A stretch of DNA of 34,776 nt from DATBDE01 sp036270095 (GCA_036270095.1 DATBDE010000097.1:1-34776); one strand, 5' to 3'; shown: positions 1 through 8,490, numbered from the stretch's first letter. The notes: generated by a model from the sequence alone, not told the origin. A program made the numbers and translations.

Positions 1-347
1 CCGGGCAGGCCATCCCCGCCCTGCGGCACCAGCACCGCGATGACGACCGCCGCGGCGGCCGCGACGGCGACCCCGAGCCGGCGCGCCGGGGCGAAGACCG
101 CCCACGCGCCGATGGCCCCCACCGCGAGGACGTAGCCCAGCACCAGGCCGCGGGCGAACCCGGCGGTCAGGAAGGCACTCTGGTTGGTGCTCAGCAGGTC
201 CCCGAGGTGGGTGACCTGGACCACGACCACGAAGGCGAGGAACGCGGCGCATCCCAACGCCAGCCAGGTCTGCAGCGTCGGTCGCGGCGGTCTGCTCACC
301 GCCCGTCGCTGCAGCGGCGGACGGCGAACCTGAAGGCCGTCGAGCAT
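1..347 (-). CDS. Membrane protein, cut off by the window edge
   Basis: Open frame on the minus strand from an ATG at 347 running off the left edge, so only about 115 N-terminal residues are visible. After a basic, proline-rich N-terminus there are three hydrophobic stretches: one around FLAFVVVVQVTHLG, one around RGLVLGYVLAVGAIGAWAVF, and an Ala/Val-rich one near the edge. This indicates a polytopic membrane protein. I do not recognise the family; a GT-C-like or other polysaccharide-related membrane protein would fit the neighbourhood but is not shown. The ATG is preferred over a GTG at 299 because a TACCGT -10-like box lies 7 nt upstream of it. It is divergent from the methyltransferase at 387. 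Confidence 0.6.
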   Translation of the reverse strand, partial: MLDGLQVRRPPLQRRAVSRPPRPTLQTWLALGCAAFLAFVVVVQVTHLGDLLSTNQSAFLTAGFARGLVLGYVLAVGAIGAWAVFAPARRLGVAVAAAAAVVIAVLVPQGGDGLP

Positions 348-354
348 CCGCGCC

Positions 355-360
355 ACGGTA
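355..360 (-). promoter_or_regulatory. Leaderless-type -10 box (TACCGT)
   Basis: TACCGT on the minus strand fits the TANNNT -10 pattern and ends 7 nt before the ATG at 347, so the transcript would begin at or next to the start codon. No convincing -35 box or Shine-Dalgarno sequence is seen. It forms a divergent pair with the box at 373-378. Confidence 0.4.
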
Positions 361-372
361 GCGGAGGCCAGC

Positions 373-378
373 TAGCCT
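373..378 (+). promoter_or_regulatory. Leaderless-type -10 box (TAGCCT)
   Basis: TAGCCT ends 8 nt before the GTG at 387, placing the likely transcription start at the start codon. No Shine-Dalgarno is visible. It supports the GTG start of the methyltransferase over more upstream in-frame starts and would drive the four-gene unit 387-4081. Confidence 0.45.
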
Positions 379-386
379 GGCGTAGC

Positions 387-1193
387 GTGGCCACCGAGAC
401 AAACCCCTTGGTACAGCGGTTTCTCGGCCTCTCCGAGGTCGACGTCGAACAGATCGACGGCGCCGAGCGGTTGGAGGCTCACGCCGCCGTCCTGCGCCGC
501 AAGCCGATGCTGGCCGAGGTGTTCCGCGAGTGCCACCAGGCCTTCATGGAACTCGACCTCCGGTGCTTCGGCGACACACCGGGGGTGCGCCTCGAGCTGG
601 GCGCCGGGGTCGCGCCGATCCGCTCTACGTATTCAGAGGTGCTTGCGACCGACGTCGTGCCCGGCGCGGGCCTGGACCGGGTCATCGATGCAATGGACAT
701 CGACGTCCCCGAGGGAAGCGTGCGCGCGCTGTACGGGCAGAACTGCTTCCACCATCTCCCCGAGCCGGAGCGCTTCCTGGCCTCGGCCGAGCGCGCCGTG
801 GCGCCCGGCGGGGGTGTGATCCTCATCGAGCCCTTCTATGGGCCGGTCGCGTCGGTCCTCTACAAGCACCTGTTTGCCTCCGAGGACTTCGACAAGGACA
901 TGGCCGGCTGGACGACCGACGCGTCGGGCCCGATGACCGGCGCCAACCAGGCGCTGAGCTACATCGTCTTCGTGCGCGACCGGGCGGAGTTCGAGCGCCG
1001 GTTTCCCGCCCTCGAACTCGTGGGCAGCCGGCCCCTGGGCAACTACGTGCGCTACCTCGCGTCGGGCGGACTCAATTTCCGCCAGCTCGTGCCCACCGCC
1101 TCGGCCGGCCTGCTCAAGCGCCTGGAGGCGGCCATCGCCCTGGCCAACCGGCGGCTGGCGCTGCACCACATCATCGTCCTGCGCCGGCGATGA
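387..1193 (+). CDS. SAM-dependent methyltransferase
   Basis: 268 residues with a class I methyltransferase fold. The SAM-binding glycine motif LELGAGVAP lies at about 69-77. An acidic residue follows at the end of the next strand (ATDV, 87-90), and the post-motif segment NCFHHLPEPERFL (119-131) and GGGVILIEPFYG (141-152) are typical of the Methyltransf_11 group. It is likely cytosolic and acts on a small molecule or sugar; the substrate cannot be read from the sequence. The frame is open further upstream to 207, but the GTG at 387 sits just behind a -10 box and the protein upstream of it looks non-coding. It opens a four-gene unit and overlaps the next gene by ATGA. Confidence 0.85.
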   Translation: MATETNPLVQRFLGLSEVDVEQIDGAERLEAHAAVLRRKPMLAEVFRECHQAFMELDLRCFGDTPGVRLELGAGVAPIRSTYSEVLATDVVPGAGLDRVIDAMDIDVPEGSVRALYGQNCFHHLPEPERFLASAERAVAPGGGVILIEPFYGPVASVLYKHLFASEDFDKDMAGWTTDASGPMTGANQALSYIVFVRDRAEFERRFPALELVGSRPLGNYVRYLASGGLNFRQLVPTASAGLLKRLEAAIALANRRLALHHIIVLRRR

Positions 1194-1585
1194 GCGCGCT
1201 GGCCCTCGAGGCCGCGCGGTTCGGCCGCTATCTGCTCGACGGCGTCGAGCCCGCGCCTGCCGCCGTGGCCCGCTACGTGGACCTCATCGAGCACGACGCC
1301 CGGCCGGTGACCGCCGCCGACGCGTCGCTCCTGCGGTTCGCCCGCACGCGTCCGTGGAGCATCGGGCCCATCGACGCCGCGCTTGCCCTGTCTGCTCCGT
1401 ACGCCGAGGTCCGCCGCCGGCTACACCTCATGTTCGCGATCCTCGAGTCGACGCCCGAGCACCACGATCGCTTTCTGCCCGAGCGGCGCGGCACGCGGTA
1501 TCTCGGCGTCGTGCTCGCGGCCGGGGGGCGCGCGGTCGCCCGCGCTGCGATCGGGATTCCATTGGTGCGCTTCCTCCGCCAGTGA
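1190..1585 (+). CDS. Unknown 131-residue protein
   Basis: Small protein of unrecognised family, translationally coupled at both ends (ATGA with the methyltransferase, GTGA with the oxidoreductase). It is mostly helical in appearance, rich in Arg and Ala, with conserved-looking aromatic and charged stretches (FGRYLLDGVEP near the start, ESTPEHHDRFLP near residues 85-96). The C-terminal segment GVVLAAGGRAVARAAIGIPLV is mildly hydrophobic and could touch the membrane or a partner. Its tight placement before a GMC-type flavoenzyme suggests a partner or small subunit of that enzyme, as some membrane dehydrogenases of this type have. That is inference only. Confidence 0.75.
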   Translation: MSALALEAARFGRYLLDGVEPAPAAVARYVDLIEHDARPVTAADASLLRFARTRPWSIGPIDAALALSAPYAEVRRRLHLMFAILESTPEHHDRFLPERRGTRYLGVVLAAGGRAVARAAIGIPLVRFLRQ

Positions 1586-3198
1586 CCGACCCGGTCGAGT
1601 GCATCGTCGTGGGCTCGGGCTGCTCGGGCGCGATCGCCGCGGGCACGCTCGTCGACGCCGGCGTCCGCGTGACCATGCTGGACGTCGGGCACCGGGACGA
1701 GCGCTACGCCCGTGCCATCCCGGCGCGCGACTTCGTCTCGATCCGGCGCGAGGAGAGCGGCCAGCACCGCTACCTGATCGGCGATGAGGCCGAGGGCGTG
1801 GTCTTCGGCGAGATCGCCGAGGGCGAGCACATCACGCCGCCGCGGCGCCACATCATGCGCGACGTCGACCGGCTCATCCCGCTCGCCTCCGAGACCTTCC
1901 GGCCGTTCGAGAGCCTGGGCTACGGGGGGCTCGGCATCGGGTGGGGCCTGGGCTGCTGGGAGTACTCCCACGCCGAGCTGCGCGCGGCGGGCCTCGACCC
2001 CGCGGCGATGCGCGACGCCTACCAGCACGTCGGGGACCGCATCGGCATCAGCGGCGTCCGCGACGACGCGGCCGCGTACACGGTCGGCGACCTCCGCAAC
2101 CTCGAGCCGCCCACGCAGATGGACCGCAACCACGGCCTGCTGCTGCGCGGCTACGAGCGCCGCCGCGCGGCCCTTCGGCGCCGGGGGTTCGTGCTCGGCC
2201 GCGCGCCCCTCGCCCTGCTGACCGAGGACCGCCCGGGGCGCGGGCGCTACGCGTACCGCGACATGGACTTCTACTCGGACGCCGACCGCAGCGCCTGGCG
2301 CCCGTGGATCGCGGTCGACGAGCTGCGCGAGGGAAATGCCCTGCGCTACGTCGGCGGCCAGCTGGTCTGTCGGTTCAGCGAGCGCGATGGCTACGTGGAG
2401 GTCAGGGCCCTCGACGTCGAGACCGGCGCCGCGCGGACCCACCGCGCCCGCCGCCTGGTCCTGGCCTCCAGCGCCCTGGGCACCGCACGGATCGTGCTGC
2501 GGTCCCTCGGCGACCGAGCCGCTCAGGTCCCGCTGCTCTGCAACGCCTATGCCTACATCCCCTGCCTGCAGCCCGGGCTGGTGGGCCACGAGGTCGAGGC
2601 GCCCAAGCTGGGCTTCTCCCAGCTCTCGCTGTTCCACGACGCCGACGGCGCGCACCGCGACGTGGCCATGGCCTCGCTCTACAGCTACCAGTCGCTAATG
2701 CTGTTCCGCATCGTCAAACAGGCTCCCATCGACCTCGCCGACGCGCGCGTGCTCATGCGCTGGCTGATGTCCGGCTTCCTGCTCATGGGCCTCCACCAGC
2801 CCGACCCGGGCAGCGCCGCGCGCCGCCTCTGGCTCGGCCCCGACCGCACGAGTCCCACCGGCGACCGCCTCGAGGCCCGCTTCGCGTTCTCCGCGGACGA
2901 GCGGCGCGCCCACCAGCGCCGCCGCCGCCGATTCATCGCGGCCATGCGCAGCATGGGCGCGTACGCGCTGCGCACCGTCGACCCCGGGCCGGGGGGGAGC
3001 ATCCACTACGCCGGGACGCTGCCCTTCGCGGACCGCGAGCAGCCGCTCGCCCTGGACCGGACCGGCCGCGTGCACGGAACCGAGCGCGTCTTCGTCGCCG
3101 ACGGCTCCGGCTTCCGCTACCTCCCGGCCAAAGGCCTGACCTTCTCGGTGATGGCCAACGCCCACCTCGTGGCGCGCCACGCCGCGGGACGCTCCTGA
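1582..3198 (+). CDS. GMC-type FAD-dependent oxidoreductase
   Basis: 538 residues. The N-terminus carries a Rossmann FAD-binding motif (VVGSGCSGAIAAGTL, 9-23). A glycine-rich segment (ESLGYGGLGIGWGLG) follows at about 112-126. The C-terminus has the hallmark GMC region: HYAGTLPF, then LDRTGRVHGTERVFVADGS and a final alpha-helical closure. Such enzymes oxidise alcohols or sugars with FAD. No signal peptide or twin-arginine motif is seen, so it is probably cytosolic. The GTG start overlaps the stop of the preceding 131-residue gene. The substrate is unknown; a glycan precursor is the contextual guess. Confidence 0.88.
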   Translation: MTDPVECIVVGSGCSGAIAAGTLVDAGVRVTMLDVGHRDERYARAIPARDFVSIRREESGQHRYLIGDEAEGVVFGEIAEGEHITPPRRHIMRDVDRLIPLASETFRPFESLGYGGLGIGWGLGCWEYSHAELRAAGLDPAAMRDAYQHVGDRIGISGVRDDAAAYTVGDLRNLEPPTQMDRNHGLLLRGYERRRAALRRRGFVLGRAPLALLTEDRPGRGRYAYRDMDFYSDADRSAWRPWIAVDELREGNALRYVGGQLVCRFSERDGYVEVRALDVETGAARTHRARRLVLASSALGTARIVLRSLGDRAAQVPLLCNAYAYIPCLQPGLVGHEVEAPKLGFSQLSLFHDADGAHRDVAMASLYSYQSLMLFRIVKQAPIDLADARVLMRWLMSGFLLMGLHQPDPGSAARRLWLGPDRTSPTGDRLEARFAFSADERRAHQRRRRRFIAAMRSMGAYALRTVDPGPGGSIHYAGTLPFADREQPLALDRTGRVHGTERVFVADGSGFRYLPAKGLTFSVMANAHLVARHAAGRS

Positions 3199-3199
3199 C

Positions 3200-4081
3200 G
3201 TGCCGACCGTCGCCATCACCGGCGCGAGCGGCTTCGTCGGGGGGCACCTCGTGGACCACTTCGCGGGCCGCGGGTGGGACGTCGTCGCGCTCGCGCGCAG
3301 TCCGGTGGCGGGCGGCGAGCGCGTGCGCTGGGCACGCTACGACCTCGCGGCCGCCCCGCCCGAGCAGCTGCTGGCCGGAGTCGACGCCCTGGTCCACGCG
3401 GCCTACGTGAAGGCCGATGCCTCGCCGGACGCCTACCGCCTCAACGTCGACGGCACCGCGGCGCTGCTTCGAGCGCGCCGAGCCGCCGGCGTCTCCCGCG
3501 CCGTCTTCCTCTCGAGCCTCTCCGCACGCCCCGGCGCCACCTCGATCTACGCGCGCCAGAAGCTCGAGGCCGAGGCCTGCTTCGCAGCGGACGGCGACGC
3601 GGTGATCCGCGCGGGGCTCGTGCTGGGCCCCGGCGGCCTGGTGGGCGACACCGTCGCGCTCATGCGGCGGGTTCGTGTGGTGCCGCTGATCGGCGGCGGG
3701 CGCCAGCCGGTGCAGCCGGTGGGCGTCGAGGACCTCGCGACGATCGTCGAGCGCATCGTGACCCGCGACGACCTCACGGGGACCTACGTCGTGGCCGAGC
3801 CGACCCCGACCACCGCGGCCGCGCTGTACCGCGCGATCGCCCGCGCCATCGGCCTCCGGGTCCTCTTCGTCCCCGTGCCTGGCTGGACCGCGCTGCTCGC
3901 CGTGCGCGCCGCCCGCCGCCTGCACCGGCGGCTCCCGGTCAGCGAGGACAACCTGCGCGGCCTCGACGAGGCGGCCGTGGTCGACAGCGCTCCGAGCCTC
4001 GCACGGCTGGGCGTGCAGCTTGCCCCGGTCGACGCGCTCGTCAGCAGGTCCCGCTGGGCTGCATCCGCTCGTCGAGCTTGA
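3200..4081 (+). CDS. NAD(P)-dependent epimerase/dehydratase (extended SDR)
   Basis: 293 residues, extended short-chain dehydrogenase fold. The NAD(P) motif TGASGFVGGH is at about 7-16. An SSLSARPG segment precedes the active-site YARQK (Tyr and Lys of the YxxxK pair). The GTG start lies 1 nt after the stop of the GMC oxidoreductase, so this is the last gene of the 387-4081 unit. Such proteins act on nucleotide sugars or other hydroxylated substrates; this one is closest in look to the general NAD-dependent epimerase group, and I cannot assign a substrate. Its last 41 nt overlap the 3' end of the convergent membrane-protein gene. Confidence 0.88.
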   Translation: MPTVAITGASGFVGGHLVDHFAGRGWDVVALARSPVAGGERVRWARYDLAAAPPEQLLAGVDALVHAAYVKADASPDAYRLNVDGTAALLRARRAAGVSRAVFLSSLSARPGATSIYARQKLEAEACFAADGDAVIRAGLVLGPGGLVGDTVALMRRVRVVPLIGGGRQPVQPVGVEDLATIVERIVTRDDLTGTYVVAEPTPTTAAALYRAIARAIGLRVLFVPVPGWTALLAVRAARRLHRRLPVSEDNLRGLDEAAVVDSAPSLARLGVQLAPVDALVSRSRWAASARRA

Positions 4082-5522
4082 TCACCAGCGTCCCGGGTGT
4101 GCCGCACGCCGTCCCCGCAACCGTGCCGTAGAGCTGATCGACCGGCTGCTGGTCGCCGGTGAACCGGAACAGGTCGGTCGCGAAGTTCGTGTTCACGAAG
4201 CGGTACGTGTTGGGAATATCGGAGGGCGTCGCGAACGCGATGTGGGCGTTCGGGTGCTGCGCCCGGATCTGGCCGATCCGCGGCAACCCCTGCCGGAAGG
4301 TCGTGTTGAGTGAAGCGACCTGGGTGTAGGTGTCGATCCGGTTGGACAGCACTCCCACGAGGAACCATGCGCACAGGCCCGCGGCGCCGGCCGTGGCCGC
4401 GTACCGGTACGGCGCGCGGCCACGGCGCGGAAGGGCGAGGAACCCGGCGCGCAGCGTGAGCGCGACGGCGAGCGCGGCCGTGGCCAGCGGCACGTACATG
4501 TAGAACGCGCTGGCGATCTGCGTCCGGATCGGGATGACCCAGCCGATGGCCACGGCGATCCACACCCATGCCGCGAGCCGCAGCGTCCACACGGCGTCGG
4601 GCGCGCGGCGTCGCTCGTGCACCACGTAGCCCGCGGCCGCCGCGCAAAGGACGAGCAGGACGGCGGCGACAGCCAGGCCGCCGGGGACGGCGTAGGTGGT
4701 CAGCGCGCGGAGGTTGTCGCCGATCGAGCCCCCGTTGACGTGCGTGTCACGATTGGCGATGACGTACTGCGTGATGGCGTCGATGGCCATGACGATCACC
4801 GGGATCGCCAGGACCAGCGCCGTGTTGACCGCCTGCCGCCGGTCGCGGGCCACCAGCAAGGGCGTCGTGACCGCAAGCGGAAGGACGATCCAGGCCGCCT
4901 CCTTCGTGTTCATCGCGGCAAGGCCGAGGATGGTGAGGCCGACCGTCCAGCCCAGCAGCGACCACCACGTCCGGCGCACGTACCGCGCGGCCAGGAAGAA
5001 GGCCAGCAGGCAGGCCACCGTGGCCAGAGCGGCCCAGCGGTCGTGCTGCGTCGCCTGCCAGGAGAGCACGGCGTAGCTGGGCTCGGAGACGAGGAAGACG
5101 GCGACCACGGCAGTCGCCACCGACGCGGGGAGGCGGAACACGCGCGCGACGGCGAAGAGGCCGACGGAGGCCAGAACCACGGGGACGTAGACCACCGCGT
5201 TGAGGCACGACACGTTCGTCCCGCAGGCATGGCCGGCCACCGACGACCAGAACAGCGGGATCGTGCGCGTGTGGTAGACGTTGGCGAAGGTCAGGACGTC
5301 CGACAAGCGTTCGCCGATCTCGGTCGAGAGCGGCACGCGCGGGACGATCCACTCGTTGAACTCGACCTGGGGGAACAGGCTCCCGAACTCGAGCCACAGG
5401 GCGAGGAGGATGCCCGCGACGACGAGCAGTCCGACCGCGTCGGGCAGCCACCGCCAGCGGCGTCCGCCCTCGGCGCCCGCGGCTGCTCCCGGCGCGGGCT
5501 CTGCCTGCTGCACGACCGCCAT
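4041..5522 (-). CDS. Polytopic membrane protein, possible GT-C glycosyltransferase
   Basis: 493 residues with about 10-12 hydrophobic segments, beginning with one at roughly 30-47 (VGLLVVAGILLALWLEF). A long non-membrane loop carrying FNEWIVPRVPLSTEIGERL follows, and there is a hydrophilic C-terminal domain of about 90 residues. The layout, an acidic first loop and many helices followed by a soluble tail, resembles lipid-linked-sugar-using GT-C enzymes or O-antigen-type membrane proteins, but I see no diagnostic motif. It is the last gene of the minus-strand unit starting at 8484. Its ATG is 4 nt after the stop of a dolichyl-phosphate-mannose-synthase-like gene, which could make the polyprenyl-phosphate sugar that a GT-C enzyme uses. 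Confidence 0.85.
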   Translation of the reverse strand: MAVVQQAEPAPGAAAGAEGGRRWRWLPDAVGLLVVAGILLALWLEFGSLFPQVEFNEWIVPRVPLSTEIGERLSDVLTFANVYHTRTIPLFWSSVAGHACGTNVSCLNAVVYVPVVLASVGLFAVARVFRLPASVATAVVAVFLVSEPSYAVLSWQATQHDRWAALATVACLLAFFLAARYVRRTWWSLLGWTVGLTILGLAAMNTKEAAWIVLPLAVTTPLLVARDRRQAVNTALVLAIPVIVMAIDAITQYVIANRDTHVNGGSIGDNLRALTTYAVPGGLAVAAVLLVLCAAAAGYVVHERRRAPDAVWTLRLAAWVWIAVAIGWVIPIRTQIASAFYMYVPLATAALAVALTLRAGFLALPRRGRAPYRYAATAGAAGLCAWFLVGVLSNRIDTYTQVASLNTTFRQGLPRIGQIRAQHPNAHIAFATPSDIPNTYRFVNTNFATDLFRFTGDQQPVDQLYGTVAGTACGTPGTLVIKLDERMQPSGTC

Positions 5523-5526
5523 GGCC

Positions 5527-6357
5527 TTAGCGCTTTGCCTCGCCGTCGACGGCGCGCAGCCGGCCTGCTTCCACGCGGTCGGCCGGCGCGCGCTGCGGCG
5601 CCGCGCGCCGCGCGTAGCCCGGGCGGCGGTAGTCGCCGCGGCTGAGGTAGTGCTCGAGCAGCACCATGAACACGATGAACAGGTAGCGGCTGCCCATCTC
5701 CTGCAGCGCGAGGCTGGAGGCCCCCGCCGTCCGCCCGCGCCACTGCGTCGGCACGATCGCGTAGCTGTACCCGCGCACCACCGCCTTGAGCGGCAGCTCC
5801 ACGGTCAGGTTGAAGTGATTGGAGAGCAGCGGCTGGACGTGATCGACGACATCGCGGCGGTAGGCCTTGAACGCGTTCGTCGTGTCGTTGTAGCCGTGTC
5901 GGAACAGGACCCGGATGCCGAAGTTCACGATGCGGTTGATGACGAGCTTGAAGCGCGGATAGCCGGTGACGACGGCGCCGGGCATGAAGCGCGAGCCGAA
6001 GGCGCAGTCGTAGCCCGCCTCCAGCAGCCGGTAGTAGAGGACGAGGTCCTCGGGGTCGTCGGAGCCGTCGGCCATCATCACCGCGGCCGCGTCGCCGGTG
6101 TAGTCGTCCAGGCCCGAGCGCACGGCGAACCCGAAGCCTCCGGGGTTGTGCGAGCGCTCGCAGCGCACGCTCGGATGGCCGAGCCCGCGCACGATCCGCC
6201 CGGTGTCGTCGCTCGAGGCGTCGTCGACCACCAGCACCTCGTGGTCGATCCCCTCGCGCACGAGCACGCCCACGATCCCGTTCACCGTCTCCTCGATCGA
6301 GCCCGCCTCGTTGTGGGCGGGGATCACCACCGACAGCTTCAGGCGGTCGCCAGCCAC
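5527..6357 (-). CDS. Family 2 glycosyltransferase, polyprenyl-phosphate sugar synthase type
   Basis: 276 residues. GT-A fold with SVVIPAHNEAGSIEE at the N-terminus, VVDDASSDDT (43-52) binding the nucleotide, and ADGSDDPEDL (96-105) as the metal-binding acidic cluster. The middle segment with NDTTNAFKAYRRDV is typical of the DPM1-like branch, which transfers a sugar from an NDP donor to polyprenyl phosphate. There is one short hydrophobic stretch near the C-terminus (YLFIVFMVLLEHYL) rather than full membrane helices. The GTG at 6357 is chosen because it gives the usual N-terminus; it overlaps the upstream epimerase gene by 19 nt. It is likely to supply a lipid-linked sugar to the membrane protein encoded next. 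Confidence 0.88.
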   Translation of the reverse strand: MAGDRLKLSVVIPAHNEAGSIEETVNGIVGVLVREGIDHEVLVVDDASSDDTGRIVRGLGHPSVRCERSHNPGGFGFAVRSGLDDYTGDAAAVMMADGSDDPEDLVLYYRLLEAGYDCAFGSRFMPGAVVTGYPRFKLVINRIVNFGIRVLFRHGYNDTTNAFKAYRRDVVDHVQPLLSNHFNLTVELPLKAVVRGYSYAIVPTQWRGRTAGASSLALQEMGSRYLFIVFMVLLEHYLSRGDYRRPGYARRAAPQRAPADRVEAGRLRAVDGEAKR

Positions 6358-7409
6358 TGGTCCGTATTGGCGTCGTGGATCTCCCGCAGGATCTCCTCGA
6401 TCCCGTAGCTGAGCTGCCAATCCGGATAGTCGGCGCGGAACTCGGACAGGTCAGAGATCCACCAGCGGTGGTCGCCGATGCGGTGCTGGGGCGAGAGGGT
6501 GTAGTTCAGCCGGCGCCCGGCGATCTGCTCGCAGGCGACGATCGCCTCGAGCATCGAGCAGTTGCTGTCGCGACCGCCGCCGATGTTGTAGACCGCCGCC
6601 GCGCGGGGCGCGCGGTGGAAAGCGGCGAACGCGTCGACCAGGTCGGCGCTGTGGATGTTGTCGCGCACCTGCTTGCCGTCATACCCATAGATCGTGTACG
6701 GGTCGCCGGTCACGGTGCACTTCATGAGGTAGGCGAGGAACCCATGCAGCTCGGCGCCCGCGTGGCCGGGGCCGGTCAGGCAGCCGCCGCGGAAGCACAC
6801 GGTGGGCATGTCGAAGTAGCGGCCGTACTCCTGCACGAGCAGGTCGGCCGCCGCCTTGGAGACGCCGAAGAGCGAGTGGGTCGAGCGGTCGATCGACATC
6901 GTCGTGTCGATGCCACCGAACCAGCGGTGGTCGTCGGGCAGCTCGAGCCGTTGGGGCAGGTCGAGCAGCGGCAGCTCATTGGGCAGGTCGCCGTAGACCT
7001 TGTTCGTCGAGCAGAACACGAACGAGGCCTCGCGCGCGTGGCGGCGCGTCGCCTCGAGCAGGTTCAGCGTCCCGGTGGCGTTGACGGAGAAGTCGGTCTT
7101 GGGTTCGCGCGCCGCCCAGTCGTGCGAGGGCTGGGCGGCGGTGTGGACGACCAGCTCGAGGTCGGCGGCGTGGCGGGCGAAGATCGCCTCGACGCCGTCC
7201 TCGTCGCGGATGTCGAGGTCCGCCCACTCAAAGCCCTCGACCTCGGTCGACAGCCGCTCGCTGATGTCGCGTGTGCTGGCGTCGGCGCCGAAGAACGCGG
7301 CGCGCATGTCGTTGTCGAGGCCGACGACGTGGAAGCCGTCCGCGGCGAAACGGCGGACGGACTCGGAGCCGATCAGCCCCCCGGAGCCTGTGACGATCGC
7401 AGAGGGCAA
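6339..7409 (-). CDS. NAD-dependent nucleotide-sugar epimerase (CDP-paratose 2-epimerase-like)
   Basis: 356 residues from a TTG that begins 1 nt after the stop of the upstream gene. Rossmann motif TGSGGLIGS lies at 7-15. It carries segments I associate with the CDP-paratose/tyvelose 2-epimerase branch of extended SDRs: HTAAQPSHDWAAREP (89-103), STNKVYGDLPN (134-144), RGGCLTGPGHAGAELHGF, and GKQVRDNIHSADLV. At the position of the catalytic tyrosine of YxxxK there is Phe (FGVSK, Phe181, Lys185). The frame is open further upstream, but those residues overlap the preceding gene and look non-coding. It probably works with the paralogous epimerase at 7411-8484 on one sugar. Confidence 0.87.
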   Translation of the reverse strand: MPSAIVTGSGGLIGSESVRRFAADGFHVVGLDNDMRAAFFGADASTRDISERLSTEVEGFEWADLDIRDEDGVEAIFARHAADLELVVHTAAQPSHDWAAREPKTDFSVNATGTLNLLEATRRHAREASFVFCSTNKVYGDLPNELPLLDLPQRLELPDDHRWFGGIDTTMSIDRSTHSLFGVSKAAADLLVQEYGRYFDMPTVCFRGGCLTGPGHAGAELHGFLAYLMKCTVTGDPYTIYGYDGKQVRDNIHSADLVDAFAAFHRAPRAAAVYNIGGGRDSNCSMLEAIVACEQIAGRRLNYTLSPQHRIGDHRWWISDLSEFRADYPDWQLSYGIEEILREIHDANTDQWLATA

Positions 7410-7410
7410 G

Positions 7411-8484
7411 TCACATCGCCGCCTGCACGACGGCGTCCTCGTGTTCCTGCACCCAGGCGAGGATATCCATGAGGACGGCGCGTCCATCCCGGCGCGGGCG
7501 CCAATCCGTCAGGGCATGCAACCGGCGACAGTCAGAAATATAGATCGGTACGTCGCCGGGCCGCTCCTCGTCGGTCTCCTCCACCGCGATCTCGGTGCCG
7601 GTCAGCTCCCGGCACAGGGTCGTGGTCTCGAGCAGGGACAGGCTCACGGCCGGCCCGCCGCCGACGTTGAGCGTGGCCCCGCGCCAGTGCTCGGGGCGCT
7701 CGAGCTGGTCGTCGACGAGGTCGACGAGGTCGTCGACGTGGAGCAGGTCGCGCACCTGCTTGCCGGTGCCGCGGAAGCCGATGTACCGCAACGGTCGGCC
7801 GAAGTGATGGGCCAGCATCCAGTACGTGAAAACGCCCTGGTCGACCTTGCCCATCTGCCACGGGCCGGCGATCACGCCGCAGCGGTCGATCACCGTGGGC
7901 AGGTCGAAGCTGGCCGCGTACTCGGCGATCAGCAGCTCGGCCGCGAGCTTGGTAGCGCCGTAGAGGGTGCGCGCGCCGTCGAGCGGGAAGTCCTCGGCGA
8001 TGCCGGCGGCCGAGGCCCCGGGCACGTCCTGGGCGTCGGCGAGCTCCAGGCGCGTGGCCGCCTCCTCCAGACGGAGGGCGCCCAGCGCCCCGAAGGGGTA
8101 CACGCGGCTGGTGGACAGGAACACGACCTGGGCGCCATCGCGGCGGGCCAGCTCGAGGCAGTGGTAGGCGCCGAGCAGGTTGGCGCCCACGGGATAGGCG
8201 GTGTCCCCGTGAGCGCCGGCGAGCGCCGAGGGCTCGGCCGAGCACTCGACCAGGGCGTCGACCCGGGGCAGCGCCGCGAGGTCCGAACGCTCGCGCACGT
8301 CGCCGTGCACGAACGCCACCCCGGCCGCGCGCAGCCGCGGCAGGTTGAGCTCGGAGCCGCGCCGGTAGAGGTTGTCCAGCGCGACGATCTCCACCTCCGG
8401 ATGGTGCTCGGCGAGCGCAATCGCGAGGTTGGCGCCCACGAAGCCGGCGCCGCCGGTGACGAGGATCCGTCGCGGGTTGGGCAC
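7411..8484 (-). CDS. NAD-dependent nucleotide-sugar epimerase (tyvelose-epimerase-like)
   Basis: 357 residues. NAD-binding TGGAGFVGANL is at 10-20 and the active-site YxxxK at Tyr175/Lys179 (YGATK). The segments VECSAEPSALAG (79-90) and FLSTSRVYPFG (122-132) are characteristic of the CDP-tyvelose/paratose epimerase branch. It differs from its downstream neighbour in keeping the tyrosine. The GTG start lies 6 nt behind a TAGGTT box, so it opens a four-gene minus-strand unit ending at 4041. The nucleotide carrier and sugar are not known from the sequence. Confidence 0.9.
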   Translation of the reverse strand: MPNPRRILVTGGAGFVGANLAIALAEHHPEVEIVALDNLYRRGSELNLPRLRAAGVAFVHGDVRERSDLAALPRVDALVECSAEPSALAGAHGDTAYPVGANLLGAYHCLELARRDGAQVVFLSTSRVYPFGALGALRLEEAATRLELADAQDVPGASAAGIAEDFPLDGARTLYGATKLAAELLIAEYAASFDLPTVIDRCGVIAGPWQMGKVDQGVFTYWMLAHHFGRPLRYIGFRGTGKQVRDLLHVDDLVDLVDDQLERPEHWRGATLNVGGGPAVSLSLLETTTLCRELTGTEIAVEETDEERPGDVPIYISDCRRLHALTDWRPRRDGRAVLMDILAWVQEHEDAVVQAAM

Positions 8485-8490
8485 GCGGGC

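Noticed and set aside
207..386. Upstream extension of the methyltransferase gene to 207
   Set aside because: The added residues are Arg/Gln-rich and featureless, they lie opposite the N-terminus of the divergent membrane protein, and a -10 box precedes the GTG at 387.
6339..7487. Longer N-terminus (to 7487) for the second epimerase
   Set aside because: The extra 26 residues would lie inside the upstream gene, are Ser/Arg/Cys-rich and unlike an SDR N-terminus; the TTG at 7409 puts the Rossmann motif at the normal position.
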